Notes: generated by a model from the sequence alone, not told the origin. A DNA stretch of 64,000 bases from Sipunculus nudus (GCA_026874595.1 CM049311.1:61136453-61200452); one strand, 5' to 3'; shown: positions 1 to 10,951, counted from the stretch's first letter. A program made the numbers and translations.

Positions 1-719
1 GTTATGGTAAAAATACACACTTGGACATACACATTGTTAACTTACACACAGAACCATAACAATGTATAAAATTTGAATTTTAGATAATAAGTTTATGTGC
101 AAAGTTTAAAAGTCCTACATCCCATGGGGGGGGGGGGGGGCAATCAGTGTTATATACACTAACAATAGCACAGTCATCAAGTTGGGTGCTTGAATGAGCA
201 ATTTTGTAACATATAATTTTACTGATTAAAGTCATCAAAGTAGTCTATGGGATGTACTTTGCTATCTCATGGCTGTTGCTTGTTCCAGCCCCTAAAGTGC
301 TCTAGATAATCAGAACCACTGGTCACCATGTAGCTGGTCAAAGCACACCAGGCAAGCAGAGCAGCTCCAGGCATACTGGGTGCTATCACAATAGACATAC
401 CAGAATCCTAGAAAGTCACTGGACCAGAAGAAGTCGGCTCAGTGTCATCTGATTACAACAGGAAATGGGAAGTAATAGAAGATAATACATATTTCTCTTA
501 TTCAATTATCACTACTTTTACATCTCTGTTTTATATCTACTGTATTATACTACTATTACTTTGAAAATTAGAAGATTTCTATTACTATATCATTATTATC
601 CCTTCTCTGGTATGCTAAATCTGTTTATACAAACAATTCAGGAACAGTGATTAAGAAGCATTTCAGCTGTTATCATGTTCCCAGTGTTGCCCATGAAAGG
701 CATTTGTGTTTGATTTTAA
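1..719. other. intergenic or intronic stretch without a clear gene
   Basis: A 15-base G run lies at 126-140. On the minus strand, 305-450 has two overlapping open stretches behind a pyrimidine-rich tract ending in CAG near 452, which could be a terminal exon of the gene at 3816-5688. Neither reading frame joins convincingly, so no exon is called. Confidence 0.3.
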
Positions 720-727
720 CCAAATAC
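720..727. repeat. 8-bp target site duplication, left copy
   Basis: CCAAATAC sits immediately before the CAG that opens the hAT element. It is repeated without mismatch at 2789-2796. Eight bases is the duplication length of the hAT superfamily. Confidence 0.92.
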
Positions 728-1097
728 CAGGATTGGCACAATCTTCCCGGAGGGAAGGGAAGGGAAGGGAAGAAATACTTTCTTCCCGGAAGGGAAGAAA
801 TACTTTCTTCCCACCATTTCTTCCCAGGGAAGAAATAGATTTACAACATACCTGTCATTCACATTGTTCAAGTGACATTTTGGCATATCATATTTGTGCA
901 AATCAGAGAGACAACTTTTGTTATATAAAAAGCTTGCAAACAGACCCTTAGTAGGTGATTGTTATGTGATTTGAGTGATGGGGCTGGATGGTATAGTCTT
1001 TAGCCGAGTTGTTGTTGCTGGTGCTGAAGGCTTGGCTTCTGCTGAGTGATTAAGATGAGTACATACACTGCAGGGATGGAGTTTGGCTTGTAGAGTT

Positions 1098-1361
1098 GAG
1101 CTGGTGTTTGGCTGAATAATTAGGATGAACTCAACATGAGTACATACCCTGCAGGGGTGGAGTTTGGCTTGGACAGTTGAGCTGAGTAATTAGGATGAAC
1201 TCAACATCAACTCACACTCCAGTGGACTTGAGCTGGTGTTTGGGTGAATAATTAGGATGAACTCAACATGAGTACATACCCTGCAGGGGTGGAGTTTGGC
1301 TTGGACAGTTGAGCTGAGTAATTAGGATGAACTCAACATCAACTCACACTCCAGTGGTGCC
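1098..1361. repeat. 132-bp tandem repeat, two copies, inside the hAT element
   Basis: The block beginning GAGCTGGTGTTTGG at 1098 recurs at 1230 with very few differences. Within each unit a shorter motif, GAGTAATTAGGATGAACTCAACAT or close to it, occurs twice. The array lies between the left TIR and the transposase frame, so it could carry promoter or binding functions, but nothing in the sequence proves this. Confidence 0.85.
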
Positions 1362-1587
1362 TGCACTGTGGGGTTGGTTTTCCAGCTGAGTAATTAAGAT
1401 GGGCTCAAGCTGAGTTCATTTTGAGTAACTGCTCACTAATGAGTAGATTACTTAGTTACTGGTCTAGAGAAGGGCTGATATAACCTGACCATATAAAACA
1501 TTGACATAACTGATCTGCCTCAGTCTGGATGAGTGAGATAAAGTGTCAGTGTCACTGTTCTCAGTTTGTCAGTTTGATGATTTTATA

Positions 1588-2502
1588 ATGTACAAGGGTG
1601 GCAGGAATAGGAAGCCAGTATGGGCTCACTACACAGATGTCCAGACAGATGGAAAAATGATGGTTGAATGCAACTACTGCAAAAGTAAACAGCTGCCTAA
1701 AGCATGCAGAATGGAGAATCACTATAAGAAGTGTACCAGCAAGCCAAGTGTTACAGCACCTGTGGGAAATAAGCGCCCACTGATTTCCGAAGATGTCTGC
1801 GAACAACCACCTGCCAAGAAGATATCACAAGGCGGCCTTGATGCTCATGTGTTGCGCACATCAGAGAGTTCAAAGAACAAGATTGACCAGAACCTAGCCA
1901 GATTTTTCTTTGCCTGTAATGTTCCCTTCTCAGTTGTGGAACATCCATCCTTCCTGGCATTGTTAGAGACTCTACGACCAGGGTATGCACCGCCAACCAG
2001 GAAGACACTGGCAGGAAAACTTCTGGATCAAGTCTGCACGGAACTGGAGAACGAAATGAAGAAGGACCTGCAGGACCAGGTGGTTACCCTCGTGGAAGAT
2101 GGATGGTCCAATATACATAATGACCCTGTGGTTGCAACATGCTTACAGACAGACTCTAAAACCTACTTTCTGGATGGTATTGAAACTTTTGATCTTCCAA
2201 AAACTGCTGAAAACTGTAAGAACTTATGTCAACAGAGCATAAAGAATGCTGAACAGCGCTTTGGTTGTGTTGTAAAAAATATAGTTACAGACAACGCAAA
2301 GAACATGGAGAGGATGAGGGATGCCCTTCAAAAAGACGATCCAGAATTGAATGTCTACGGTTGCTCAGCTCACTGGTTGAACTTACTCTCAACCATGGGT
2401 ATGGTCCAGTCAAAACTTCGAAACAGACTTGGTGTGGAGCGTACAAATAAGCTTGTGTTTGCATACAGGATGCTGCGTGGAAGCCATGTTTTGGACTATT
2501 GA
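1588..2502 (+). CDS. hAT-family transposase, BED finger plus DUF659-like core, shortened
   Basis: The first ATG gives 304 residues; the frame stays open upstream only from a GTG, so 1588 is preferred. Residues 12-49 form a BED-type zinc finger, with W12 and ligands C28, C31, H45 and C49. Short basic runs (KRP, PAKK near 62-78) may be a nuclear signal. Residues 105-265 resemble the DUF659/RNase H-like core of hAT transposases: DGWSN holds the first catalytic Asp (D172), VTDNAKN the second (D235), and GCSAHWLNLL the conserved CxxH (C259, H262). The text then jumps to a short LGVERTNKLVFAYRML block (about 282-296), which resembles the C-terminal dimerisation domain. The roughly 250-350 residues usually between them, including the region of the third catalytic residue (Glu), are missing. 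It lies within matching TIRs and TSDs. It is most likely an internally deleted transposase that could still bind ends but not cut; a domesticated role is less likely. Confidence 0.88.
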   Translation: MYKGGRNRKPVWAHYTDVQTDGKMMVECNYCKSKQLPKACRMENHYKKCTSKPSVTAPVGNKRPLISEDVCEQPPAKKISQGGLDAHVLRTSESSKNKIDQNLARFFFACNVPFSVVEHPSFLALLETLRPGYAPPTRKTLAGKLLDQVCTELENEMKKDLQDQVVTLVEDGWSNIHNDPVVATCLQTDSKTYFLDGIETFDLPKTAENCKNLCQQSIKNAEQRFGCVVKNIVTDNAKNMERMRDALQKDDPELNVYGCSAHWLNLLSTMGMVQSKLRNRLGVERTNKLVFAYRMLRGSHVLDY

Positions 2503-2788
2503 ATTCAGTGTTCTGTATAAAATATTAGTCTAGATTGAGTATTTATATATGAATAACAATGTGTACATATTGAACAACAGATACATTATTCTGTGGCTCT
2601 GTTATATCTGCATGTTTAGCTATGTTATATATTATTAATAAAGGTTTGTGGGAACATGTGGACAAAAGTCATTAGTTTCTTCCCTAACTTCCTTTTCTTC
2701 CCAGAAACTTCCTTTTCTTCCCAGAAACTTCCTTTTCTTCCCAGGGAAGGGAAGAAATACCTTTCTTCCCGGAAGTTTGCCAACCCTG

Positions 2789-2796
2789 CCAAATAC
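2789..2796. repeat. 8-bp target site duplication, right copy
   Basis: CCAAATAC directly follows the CTG that closes the hAT element and matches 720-727 exactly. Confidence 0.92.
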
Positions 2797-2911
2797 TGCA
2801 TGGCTTATCTTCACACTGACCTTGAGCAACTACAAATGAGCGACACTTTGGAAATATGAGATTTGGAACTTTTGTTCATTTATTCAGATCAATTCAGTGG
2901 AGCCTGTACAC

Positions 2912-2992
2912 TACAATTCCAATTCAATTCCAATTCTTTTCATTTTCACTTTTTTCAATTCAATTCAATTCCAATTCATTCAATTTTTGCTA
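2912..2992. repeat. (AATTC)n-type microsatellite, imperfect
   Basis: Repeated CAATTC and CCAATTC words, interrupted once by a TTTTCATTTTCAC stretch. Confidence 0.8.
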
Positions 2993-2999
2993 AACCATA

Positions 3000-3588
3000 G
3001 TTGCAAATCTGATAGTATCAATATAATTTGGCAGTCTCAAAATAAAGGAAAAATGCATCAAAAATAGAAAAAATAAAGATGGCACCACCAGTCTTCAGGA
3101 ACTGAAGAAACCAATCATAATCAATAATCACACTGGGTTTGAGGACACTGGATGAAACCATAGCTGAGAACCTTACATAATTACTGCCATTTGAAGGTCT
3201 CAAAAACAATTAAAAAAAACAGTAAATATTAGAAAAAAATACCGTTGGCTCCACCAGTTTTTTGGAACTGAAGAAACTAGTCATAATCAAGATTCATGTC
3301 AATCTGTGCATTAATTTTTAAGATACTTGGTTTTTTTTCCCAATATTTAATTATTCAGGGGGTACTTACAAGCCCCATAGCTCGGAGGATATAGATCATT
3401 CTGACTTAATTTCAGGTTTCCAAGGAGAATTTTTATTGACCTCCCTGGATGTACACTTAAAGTTTCTAGGTCTAAGTACGATTTGTGCCATGCTAACAAA
3501 AGACCACACACCCAAACAGCTGGATAGATGACGGACAAAGCATCATACCTATACCTCAGTTGACTTTCAGTCAGCTTAGCTGAAAATC
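3000..3588 (-). mobile_element. degenerate family H (HINE-like) element
   Basis: The right end (about 3556-3588) is the reverse complement of the family H 5' terminus: a hairpin built from CAGCTAAGCTGAC and GTCAACTGAG, followed by TTTGTCCGTC. Two decayed copies of the family's long unit follow, recognisable by GGCACCACCAGTCTTCAGGA near 3080 and GGCTCCACCAG near 3247. Divergence is far higher than in the copies at 13.7 kb and 26.6-28.3 kb. The 3' end is not recognisable. It lies downstream of the second coding exon of the minus-strand gene. Confidence 0.65.
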
Positions 3589-3815
3589 CAACAAAACCTG
3601 ATGTAGATTATGTCGTATTTCAAACTGAAACAATTTTAACCATTTATTCTAATCCCTGGAAAGATGTCTTATTGGGTTTAAATTGAGTCAGGTTTTTTCA
3701 ATGTACTAAATTGATATACTAGCACAAATCAGCGTTGTACATATCCATTCAAAACAATCAATTAAAGAGAAAGGAACAGAAAAACACTGTCCAATACTGG
3801 GTGAATGTAACAAAC

Positions 3816-3998
3816 CTGTGTTGTGTGGGTGTGTGTTTCTGTGATCTCCTGTGGTGCTTCTACAGCAGTCTCTAACTTGTCATCAGTACTGTCAGCACTC
3901 AGTAGCTGTGCTGTACTGCTGCTGTCTATCTGGATGTAGCGGGCTTCACCTTTAGGTGTCACCTCAATGATCTGGTAGCTGCCATCTGGCTGGGATAA
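3816..3998 (-). CDS. second coding exon of a Gln/Thr-rich, probably transcription-factor, gene
   Basis: This exon is 183 nt, exactly 61 codons, in phase with 5449-5688. Its acceptor (TTTTATTTCTAG at 3999-4010 on the complement) and donor (CACAG followed by GTTTGT at 3815-3811) fit the GT/AG rule. It encodes residues 81-141, starting LSQPDGSYQIIEVTPKGEAR. The third YIQ motif is at residues 101-103, and an acidic, Ser/Thr-rich tail ends in a HTHTTQ run. The YIQ-DG-QVI-V pattern continues the repeats of the preceding exon, which supports the join. The exon keeps an open frame amid AT-rich non-coding DNA, and its base use is more GC-rich than its surroundings. The next exon should lie at lower coordinates or beyond the window. 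No DNA-binding domain is visible here. Confidence 0.75.
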
Positions 3999-4926
3999 CT
4001 AGAAATAAAACTAAAATCATCTATATCCTTATCAAGTATACCAGGAAACATCACTGATATATATTGCAGTAAACATTCTTTGATACTTTGAGACAGCATC
4101 ACAGGGATTGTAAACAGAGAGGTCAAAAAGTACACAAAATTGCAGCATTTTAAAACATCAAATACCCATTTCAAACCTAACAAGATATACGATTTACTGT
4201 ATGACAAATACATGCCTGAAAAGAAATGAAAAAGAAGGTAGTGATCCATATACAGGCTAAAAATGCAGCATTTAAACTTGTAACTTAAAAAAACATATCA
4301 GTGACATAAAATATGAAGGGGATTGTAAAAATATGGACGGTAAAACAAAATAACTTCTGTTAGTTTTTTTGGATCTTATGCACTGGTGTAAAGTTAGGCT
4401 TAGTATGGACTGGGAAATAAGCATGCAACTTTAAAGCAATACTTAACTGAATCCAGCTGCAAATGTAACTGGTCTTTTGGAAGAGGCATGAAAAATGTAA
4501 TCTTAAAATTGTTTTAATGCCCTATACATTGTACTATTGTCATGAAAGGATAACCAACAAATAAGGCAAATATGACGTTTCCCTTATTATTTCTTAGTTT
4601 TATAGCAACTGCTAAATTTTGTTGTCTTAAAGGTTTAACTGTTGCTGCTTGGAACCTTAAAAATAGAGGACCATTTACTAAATGTTTGTTTGTCTGTAAG
4701 GAAAATTTAATAAAAAGATTTATTCTGACAATATAAAGTATACAATATTACAATTTTATGTCCAAAAATAATTATATCATTTAATAATTTATTTAAAACA
4801 GCTAAAGATATTACTGAAGAATTCAACAGTGACAGACCAGTAGGAAAAAAATTCATGAATCCTCAAGGTTAGTGCTCATTATTTATCAAATACTACCAAG
4901 AAGTGCTGATTTCTTGATCAGGTGAC

Positions 4927-5440
4927 CAGTGATGTTGTCAAGCCTACACCATCTAAGGCTGACTGAAAGTCTGGGTCCAGATCAAATGAGTCAAAGTTTC
5001 AATCCTTGAGCTACGAGTCCAAGTCCATATTCCTCAAATCCAAGTCATTTGGAACTGGAGTCGAAATCTGATTCCAATACAATTCTCCTTATAAAAATGG
5101 AAATGTAAGATTAACTTAGTGTATCATGTAGTTTGTTAATTTACACCTGTGTTTTCTTGCAAGTTTCACAACAGTTTGCTCTTGTTGAAGAGCTGAAGCT
5201 TGGTATATATAGTATTCGTTTATGTAATATTCTATTAGTAGTTCACACATGCATAAGTCTTTAAAGTGTGTGACACAGCTTTCTGGTCCACTGGACTTGA
5301 GATGGACTTAGCCTGATTTCTCTGGTCCTTACCTCAGAGTAAGAGTACATGTCTTAGTGCATGACCCTCAAATCAAAGTCTGAGTCTGTAAGATGACCAG
5401 AGTCAAGTTAAAGTCTGTCCTCAAGAGTCCTGCATCACTG
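4927..5440. mobile_element. possible hAT-like MITE in the intron
   Basis: The segment opens with CAGTGATG and closes with its inverted form, CATCACTG. Its interior is rich in GAGTCCAAGTC-like words. The flanking octamers, CAGGTGAC and TATGTTAC, agree at only half their positions, so no target duplication can be claimed. The right end lies 7-8 bases from the splice donor of the exon at 5449. Confidence 0.4.
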
Positions 5441-5448
5441 TATGTTAC

Positions 5449-5688
5449 CTGTATATACTGTGTCTGCCCAGTGACAGGAATGACCTGTGCCTGACCATCT
5501 GATGTGGTCAGCTGGATGTACTGTTGCTCGGTGGTCACTGGAACGGTTGGTGCTTGGTCCTGCATGACAATCTGGACCACCTCTCCTCCTTTTGGTTCTT
5601 TATTATCAACCATTTCCACCACAGAGTTAGGAGCTTCCTGGGTCTCCTGCACGACAGTGAAGCTGGTGTCCATGGGCTCCTCCTCCAT
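5449..5688 (-). CDS. first coding exon of a Gln/Thr-rich, probably transcription-factor, gene
   Basis: The start ATG is at 5688, in the context GAGTTATGGAGGAGG. An intron acceptor (TTTTTCTCAACAG) ends about ten bases upstream, so there should be a non-coding first exon further right. The 80 codons end exactly at a donor (TACAG then GTAACA), giving phase 0. The protein begins MEEEPMDTSFTVVQ and is acidic, then rich in Gln, Val and Thr. Two repeats carry the core motif YIQ, at residues 57-59 and 78-80, each followed or preceded by DG and QVI/V hydrophobic alternation. Such compositions occur in activation regions of NF-YA, USF, CTCF and similar factors, but none of these can be named here. The gene continues at 3816-3998. 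Confidence 0.78.
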
Positions 5689-6114
5689 AACTCAACCTGT
5701 TGAGAAAAACAGACACTAAAACATTAACGAAATGTTAACATTTATACATATCCTTAAAGATAGGAATGAAGAAGAAACTTGACTCATATAGTGCAATTAA
5801 AAATCAAAGTTTTGAGGTCCAAGACCAAGCTTATCTGCAACAAAATATTAACTGTATATTCTATAAAAAAAATATATGAATATATATTTTTTTTAATGGA
5901 TACAACATTTTTGGAACATTTAAACAAGGCCTACAGACCTTATGTGAACCTGTGCAATCTGATTAAACCAGGTATAATGCTTGCATGCTGGACCATTACT
6001 TTTCAAGTACATGTGTAATATGTATATGAACAATGCAAGTACTAAACATTTAGAACAAGAAGCAATTTTACAAACATCACTGCTGAAATTCTGGCATGGG
6101 TGCACACAACACAA

Positions 6115-6440
6115 AAATGGTTGTAGCTGGCAACAATCTTGTATACAATGAAGCTATCAAAGATATATACATATGCCCAATTTTAAACTAATATGTCAAA
6201 CCCCTTTTGAGAAATAAGCAGGGACATACTGTGCAATAATTATTGTAGGTGGCGCCACCGGTCTTGTACACAATTAAGCTATCTGATATGTATAAATATG
6301 CCCAATTTCAGGCTGATATACCAAATTCCTCCATATAAATAAGCAGGCACATACACTGTGCAAAAGTCATTGTAGGTGGCGACACCTGTCTTGGGACGAG
6401 AAAGGCATCAATGACTCATAGACAGGTCAAAATATCAGGC
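6115..6440 (-). repeat. three decayed family A units (about 125 bp each)
   Basis: Cores lie at about 6123 (GTAGCTGGCAACA), 6246 (GTAGGTGGCGCCACC) and 6373 (GTAGGTGGCGACACC). Each is followed by CTTG and an AAGCTATC-type block, then by GCCCAATTT. The second contains the perfect palindrome GTGGCGCCACC (6249-6259). Neither element end is visible. Confidence 0.75.
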
Positions 6441-6469
6441 CAATACATTAAACTTCCCCAGAGTTTGAT

Positions 6470-6870
6470 GCACTGGGCTGAGAAGGCTTAGGTGAGAAAG
6501 GCAGTTGCCCTGAGTGAACTGTGATAAAATGCTGACACAAGCTACTGCACTGATTGAACTCTTCACCTGAACCTGGCTAGAATGAGTGAGCTTTTGACCT
6601 TCACCTGGCTGCACTGAGTGAACTCTTGACCTGTTTCATAATCTGACCTGTTGCAGTCTGCCAAAGCTAAAAATAGATCAAGGCTGAACTTTGGTGCCAA
6701 ATCTTATGCAGTGGGCAGTCTGTAAAAGCTATAAATAGAATGCAGCTACTGCAGGGAGTAACTTTTGACTGATACCTGGCTGAACTTCTTCCAAACCTGG
6801 CACTGTGCCAAAGCTATTTATAGAGCTGACATCATCTTGGCTAATGGCCAACATCCAGGCACTGGCAAAT
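6470..6870. repeat. degenerate minisatellite
   Basis: CTGCACTGAGTGAACTCTTGACCT and close variants recur about every 60-70 bases. They alternate with CTATAAATAG and CTGCCAAAGCTA blocks. No coding potential is seen. Confidence 0.55.
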
Positions 6871-7370
6871 CTTGGCAATCTGCCCATGGAAGACTGTGCT
6901 GCTATCTGTACAAAAAAGTGGTCCCTACTTGAAATAACTATAAAATAACTTTTCCCAATACAAAATGCTTTTCAGCGGACTTTTAATAAAAAAGAAATCA
7001 GGGATATATGAAAAACTATTACGGATGCATACTGAATGCAAAATTATAATACAGATATATCATACATCTCTCTGATGGCAAATTCTTGAATTAAGGCAAG
7101 TATGGATACCAATCATTTATAATCCATGTACATCCGTCTTTATATAGCCACAGAGAGCTGAATAGCCATGACTGTAACATTGCCTGATATGATGAATAAT
7201 TTGAATCATAAATCTAAATTTTGTTTAAAAGCTTTCAAAAAACATTCTTGTCAATATTAACCATAGATAACCTGAAATCTAAATGTCTGGAGGCATGATG
7301 TAACGGATGCTGATAAACTGGTGCCAGGCTAGATATAACTGCTTCACACAGTTAACATATATGACAAAAT

Positions 7371-8170
7371 GACTCAATTCAATCTCCATAATTCAGCCAA
7401 AAAATTATTTATGTGGAACCATTACAGACAATTATTATAAGAATTATGGTGGGGATTATTCATATAAAATATTAAACAAATTGGCTTCAGTGGCGTCAGT
7501 CAAAAAACTTTTTGCATGTTTAGAACTCATATAGGAAGATGGAGCAAACTGGCCAAGTTCAGCTTCCTGTAACTCAGCTAAAAAGCACTTAACCAAAACC
7601 ATTTGTACAAATCTGAATTATCAACATCTGAGGATAATTCATGTGTGAAATTTAAAAATTTGGCCCAGTGGTTTTTTTTAGATCTTTGTAGCCACTGAGC
7701 TAAAATGGGCCGTCATGTCATATGACTAAATTCAGCTTCCCATAACTCAGCCAAAAGTCACTGAACAGAAACCATTTGAACAAACTTCAGAAAGCACTAC
7801 CCTAGGATCATTTCTGTATGATATTAAACAATTGGGCCACATGGTTTCAGAGATATTATTTGTTGCCCTCAGTATGATACAGGCACCGATGACAACTGTA
7901 CAAAAAAGGTCTATGCAGGTGGCGCTACCTATACCTCAATTTCAGATATGACTCATGTGACAAACATTGGCATTAAATTTGGTGATGATAGATCCAGCTT
8001 TTTCTGAGATTGAAATTTTAGTATGCTTTTTTGGAAAGATGACTAAGTTCAACTTCCTGTAACTCAGCCAAAAATCACCAAACTGGAACCATTTGAACAA
8101 ACTTGAGAAAGATTGATTCTGGGATTACTTCTGTGAAATATTGGACAATTTGGCTGGACATTTTTGGAGA
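7371..8170. repeat. array of degenerate 170-180-bp units
   Basis: The phrase GACTAAATTCAGCTTCC..AACTCAGCCAAAA recurs at about 7371, 7551, 7722 and 8041. Each copy is followed by an ACCATTTG..CAAA block and by ATTGGGCC or similar. A family A-like piece with GGTGGCGCTACC (7918-7929) lies in the enlarged last interval. Confidence 0.7.
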
Positions 8171-8689
8171 AGAAGATTTTTAAAGGTTTTTAAGCTTTAT
8201 CCCTATAAAATCTAGGTAAATGCAGATAGCAAAAATATAAACAAACAGTTTTTTATATGACTGATTTTTTGCATAAAGTCTGGTGATGCAAGCTCCTGCC
8301 ATTTTCTCGATAGTATTGGTTAACATACAGATGACGCACCATGGACGCTGCCACACCCCCACACAAGCTCACAGGTTCGCTAATGAAGAATACTGGCAAT
8401 GACATAAAGGTCAAGAATATAACAGATACAATGAAGCAATCAGCAGATGCAGGAATGAGGTCACAGAACTTTAAGAAATTAGATACCTGTAGAGCAGCAC
8501 TTTTACCAGCATTCACTTATGGATTGAAAATATATGGTCTCAGTATCATCCAAAATATCTAGCTTTATTCAGCTTTAAAGTCATTATTTAACTATAAAGC
8601 AAAATCACTCAAATGTCTCCCTTCCCTATGGGCCTCCCATTCCCAAATTTGAGTAAGAATATATGGAGTACTTCAAATATTTGAGTTTG

Positions 8690-9190
8690 CTAATATCCTA
8701 GATTTATGAAAATTTGACCTTGAAGAAGCAGGCCAAGGTCACAAGTTTCTTAACTCATTTCAGATTTTTGAAGAAACAATTCAAGTATCAAATTTCACAA
8801 AAAAATATAGTGGTTCAAAAGTTATAGCGTTCACAAATATTCTATCTCTGCTGATTTGACCTTGAAGATGATGGTCAAGGTCACCAGTTCCAAACACTTC
8901 AAAGATTTTGGTAGAAACATTTCACATAACAAATTTCATGAAAATATAGCAGTGTTCTAAAAATATAGCATGCACATTTCTATTTCAGCTGATTAAGCCT
9001 GATTTGACCTTGAAGATGAGGGTCAAGGTGACCAATTTTCCATCCAGTTTGAGAACTTTGTTGAAACAACTTGTGTATAACATTTAAGGAAAGAATATGC
9101 AGTGCTTCAAGTTTCATTCACAAGAAAAACTAGAAACAATGAGCAGTAATCTAGTCCAGGTCAAGGTCACCAGGTTTCTAACTCTACAAG
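8690..9190. repeat. array of about 143-bp units carrying TGACCTTGA and TCAAGGTCA
   Basis: TCAAGGTCA or a one-base variant occurs at 8732, 8875, 9023 and 9161. The first three are preceded by the inverted TGACCTTGA at 8715, 8857 and 9005, about ten bases away. The remainder of each unit (AGAAACAA..TGTAT..AAATTTCA) is also recognisable. TCAAGGTCA is the known extended half-site of ERR/NR5A nuclear receptors; any function here is unproven. Confidence 0.8.
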
Positions 9191-9239
9191 AACTTGGTTG
9201 AAACAATCTGTGTATTAAATCTGACACTGGACCAGTGGG

Positions 9240-10060
9240 TCTAACATAATTCTTTATCCAAAGGCTTTAAAAATGCTGAAGGTCAGGCTGAAGAATTTTA
9301 TTAACACAAAAATAATTATGACTCAAAGAGACACTAATAAGATATTGTTATTCAGTTGTCAGAAATCCGACATACCAGTAGTTTTTTTACATGATGAGGA
9401 TATAAAAAACTTGCCTTTTTTTAACATTACATTAATTAATGTTAAATAAGCAGTATGTGGCTTTTGTTATCAGTAATGGTTCCCATGGCCATGTCTCAAA
9501 CCCCCATATGTAAAACTAACAATCTACAGTCACAGTTTTCTTGGACTCAATCAGGACCAGTGGGTGTTACACTGTTACTGGAGAATAAGATTTTTAAGGC
9601 CCAATGGTCCAAACCAAATAACAGTTACAAACAAGATGTACATATAATTAAAATATTTTGGTAAACACCACCGTCATGCATAGAATTGCTGGCACAATTT
9701 AATTGGTTGTAGTTTTCCTGTGAATCATTCAAGATAAAGTGTATTTATTATTAAACAGAAGTGTTTTTATTTAAATTTAAAATGCAAACTTACAAAAAGT
9801 TGCAATCGGTTTTTTATATCAAAGCATTCTTAATAATATTATTTATATTAATAATATCATGGAAATATTACTATTTCTATGAAATTATAACTCATTAACT
9901 GACAAATTGTTTATATCCACTATTCAGTCCCTCATTTCTGAATATCAAAACTCATAAATATTAAATGAACTGTTCTCAAACAGTCACAACATGCACGAGA
10001 AAAGTTTTGACATAAGTCATAACACTTTAACATCAAATAATTATCATCACGTTACACTCT
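9240..10060. other. no gene or element recognised
   Basis: AT-rich sequence with short inverted AATAATATTATT words near 9830-9860. The only reading frame (9455-9664) has no family resemblance, no splice context and no coding bias. Confidence 0.5.
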
Positions 10061-10189
10061 CTAACTTAGCCCAAGTCTAAAACAAGGTTGTCCACATAAA
10101 CGATAAACAAAGCTGTCACAGGTGACGACATATCGACGTGGAAACAAGTAGGACCTTTGCACAACAGAAAATTAATAATATTTACACAA

Positions 10190-10640
10190 CCGAGGGTCTT
10201 AGGGATATAATTACATTTGGGTAGGATTCTACGTAAGACATTTTGTCGTATTTCATGGAAACCGGCCTCCAAGAAGCGCGAAGAAATGTTTACAGCAGAG
10301 AATGCAGGACCGCGGGGAATGTGCACACGGACAAAATGGCGACCGGAGTAAATTCTGTCCGGACAGGCACAGAGCCTTTTCAGCAAACATACGCCTGAGA
10401 GGCTGTGTGAACTAGTATTTGGTTTGTAATAAATAAATGAAATTGACTACCTGTAAGGATCCCTTGTTGTATTTTGTAATAGCGAATTTCAACTGCGTGT
10501 TAGCTTCGAGTCCGGAATGGTGTCACCTTCGGACCTACCATTACCCATAGTTCATTGGGCCATAACAAAATCACAGTTGGCCACCAGATGGCGCCACAAT
10601 CACCCATGACCATTTCCATTCATTTAAATCTTTCAATTGA
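10190..10640. promoter_or_regulatory. CpG-richer segment, candidate promoter region
   Basis: CpG dinucleotides cluster here (GCGCGAAG, ACCGCGGGG, GGCGACCGGAG, GTCCGGACAGG), in contrast to the AT-rich surroundings. AAAATGGCGAC at 10333-10343 matches the YY1 consensus, which often sits near transcription starts. The orientation of any start is unclear. It lies upstream of the minus-strand gene at 3816-5688, whose first exon is non-coding and not yet placed, so it could serve that gene. A young repeat remnant could look similar. Confidence 0.35.
10581..10594 (+). promoter_or_regulatory. candidate CTCF-binding motif
   Basis: CCACCAGATGGCGC matches all positions of the CTCF consensus CCASYAGRKGGCRS, which is conserved across bilaterians. 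It lies in the CpG-richer segment and, unlike the palindromic repeats, is not inside a recognised mobile element. Confidence 0.4.
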
Positions 10641-10883
10641 ATTTAAATAATAATAATCATGAGTCGATCTAGAATGGTTAAATGATGAGTAATTGATTGT
10701 GTAAAATATCCGTGACATTTGTGATATTTTGTTTTTCATTTCGTGTATTGATTTAAACATATAAATCATTTAATGTTGTATTCTCAAATCATAAAAATAA
10801 TTAAATCAATGCTGAAATCAACTAAATAATCTTGATATCAAATTATAATTAGGCCTAACTATACATATATAACCTGTATAACT

Positions 10884-10884
10884 A

Positions 10885-10942
<58 letters not shown>

Positions 10943-10951
10943 TTAATTATC

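Larger units (their letters stand above)
728..2788 (+). mobile_element. hAT DNA transposon, 2061 bp, with terminal inverted repeats and perfect TSD
   Basis: The left end reads CAGGATTGGCACAATCTTCC and the right end, reverse-complemented, reads CAGGGTTGGCAAACTTCC. These share the CAGGRTTGGCAMA terminus typical of hAT transposons. Both ends are flanked by CCAAATAC (720-727 and 2789-2796). Inside each end is a cluster of CTTCCC/GGGAAG motifs (about 743-833 and 2675-2775), arranged partly as palindromes, which resemble the subterminal transposase-binding repeats of this superfamily. The interior holds a two-unit minisatellite (1098-1361) and one transposase-like reading frame (1588-2502). Identical TSD copies and an open frame point to a fairly recent insertion. 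The coding region is shorter than a complete hAT transposase, so the copy is probably not autonomous. Confidence 0.93.

Noticed and set aside
305-450. Terminal coding exon of the minus-strand gene
   Set aside because: An acceptor-like tract exists, but the two possible frames either stop at once or lack support, and phase 0 from 3816 gives only ten codons.
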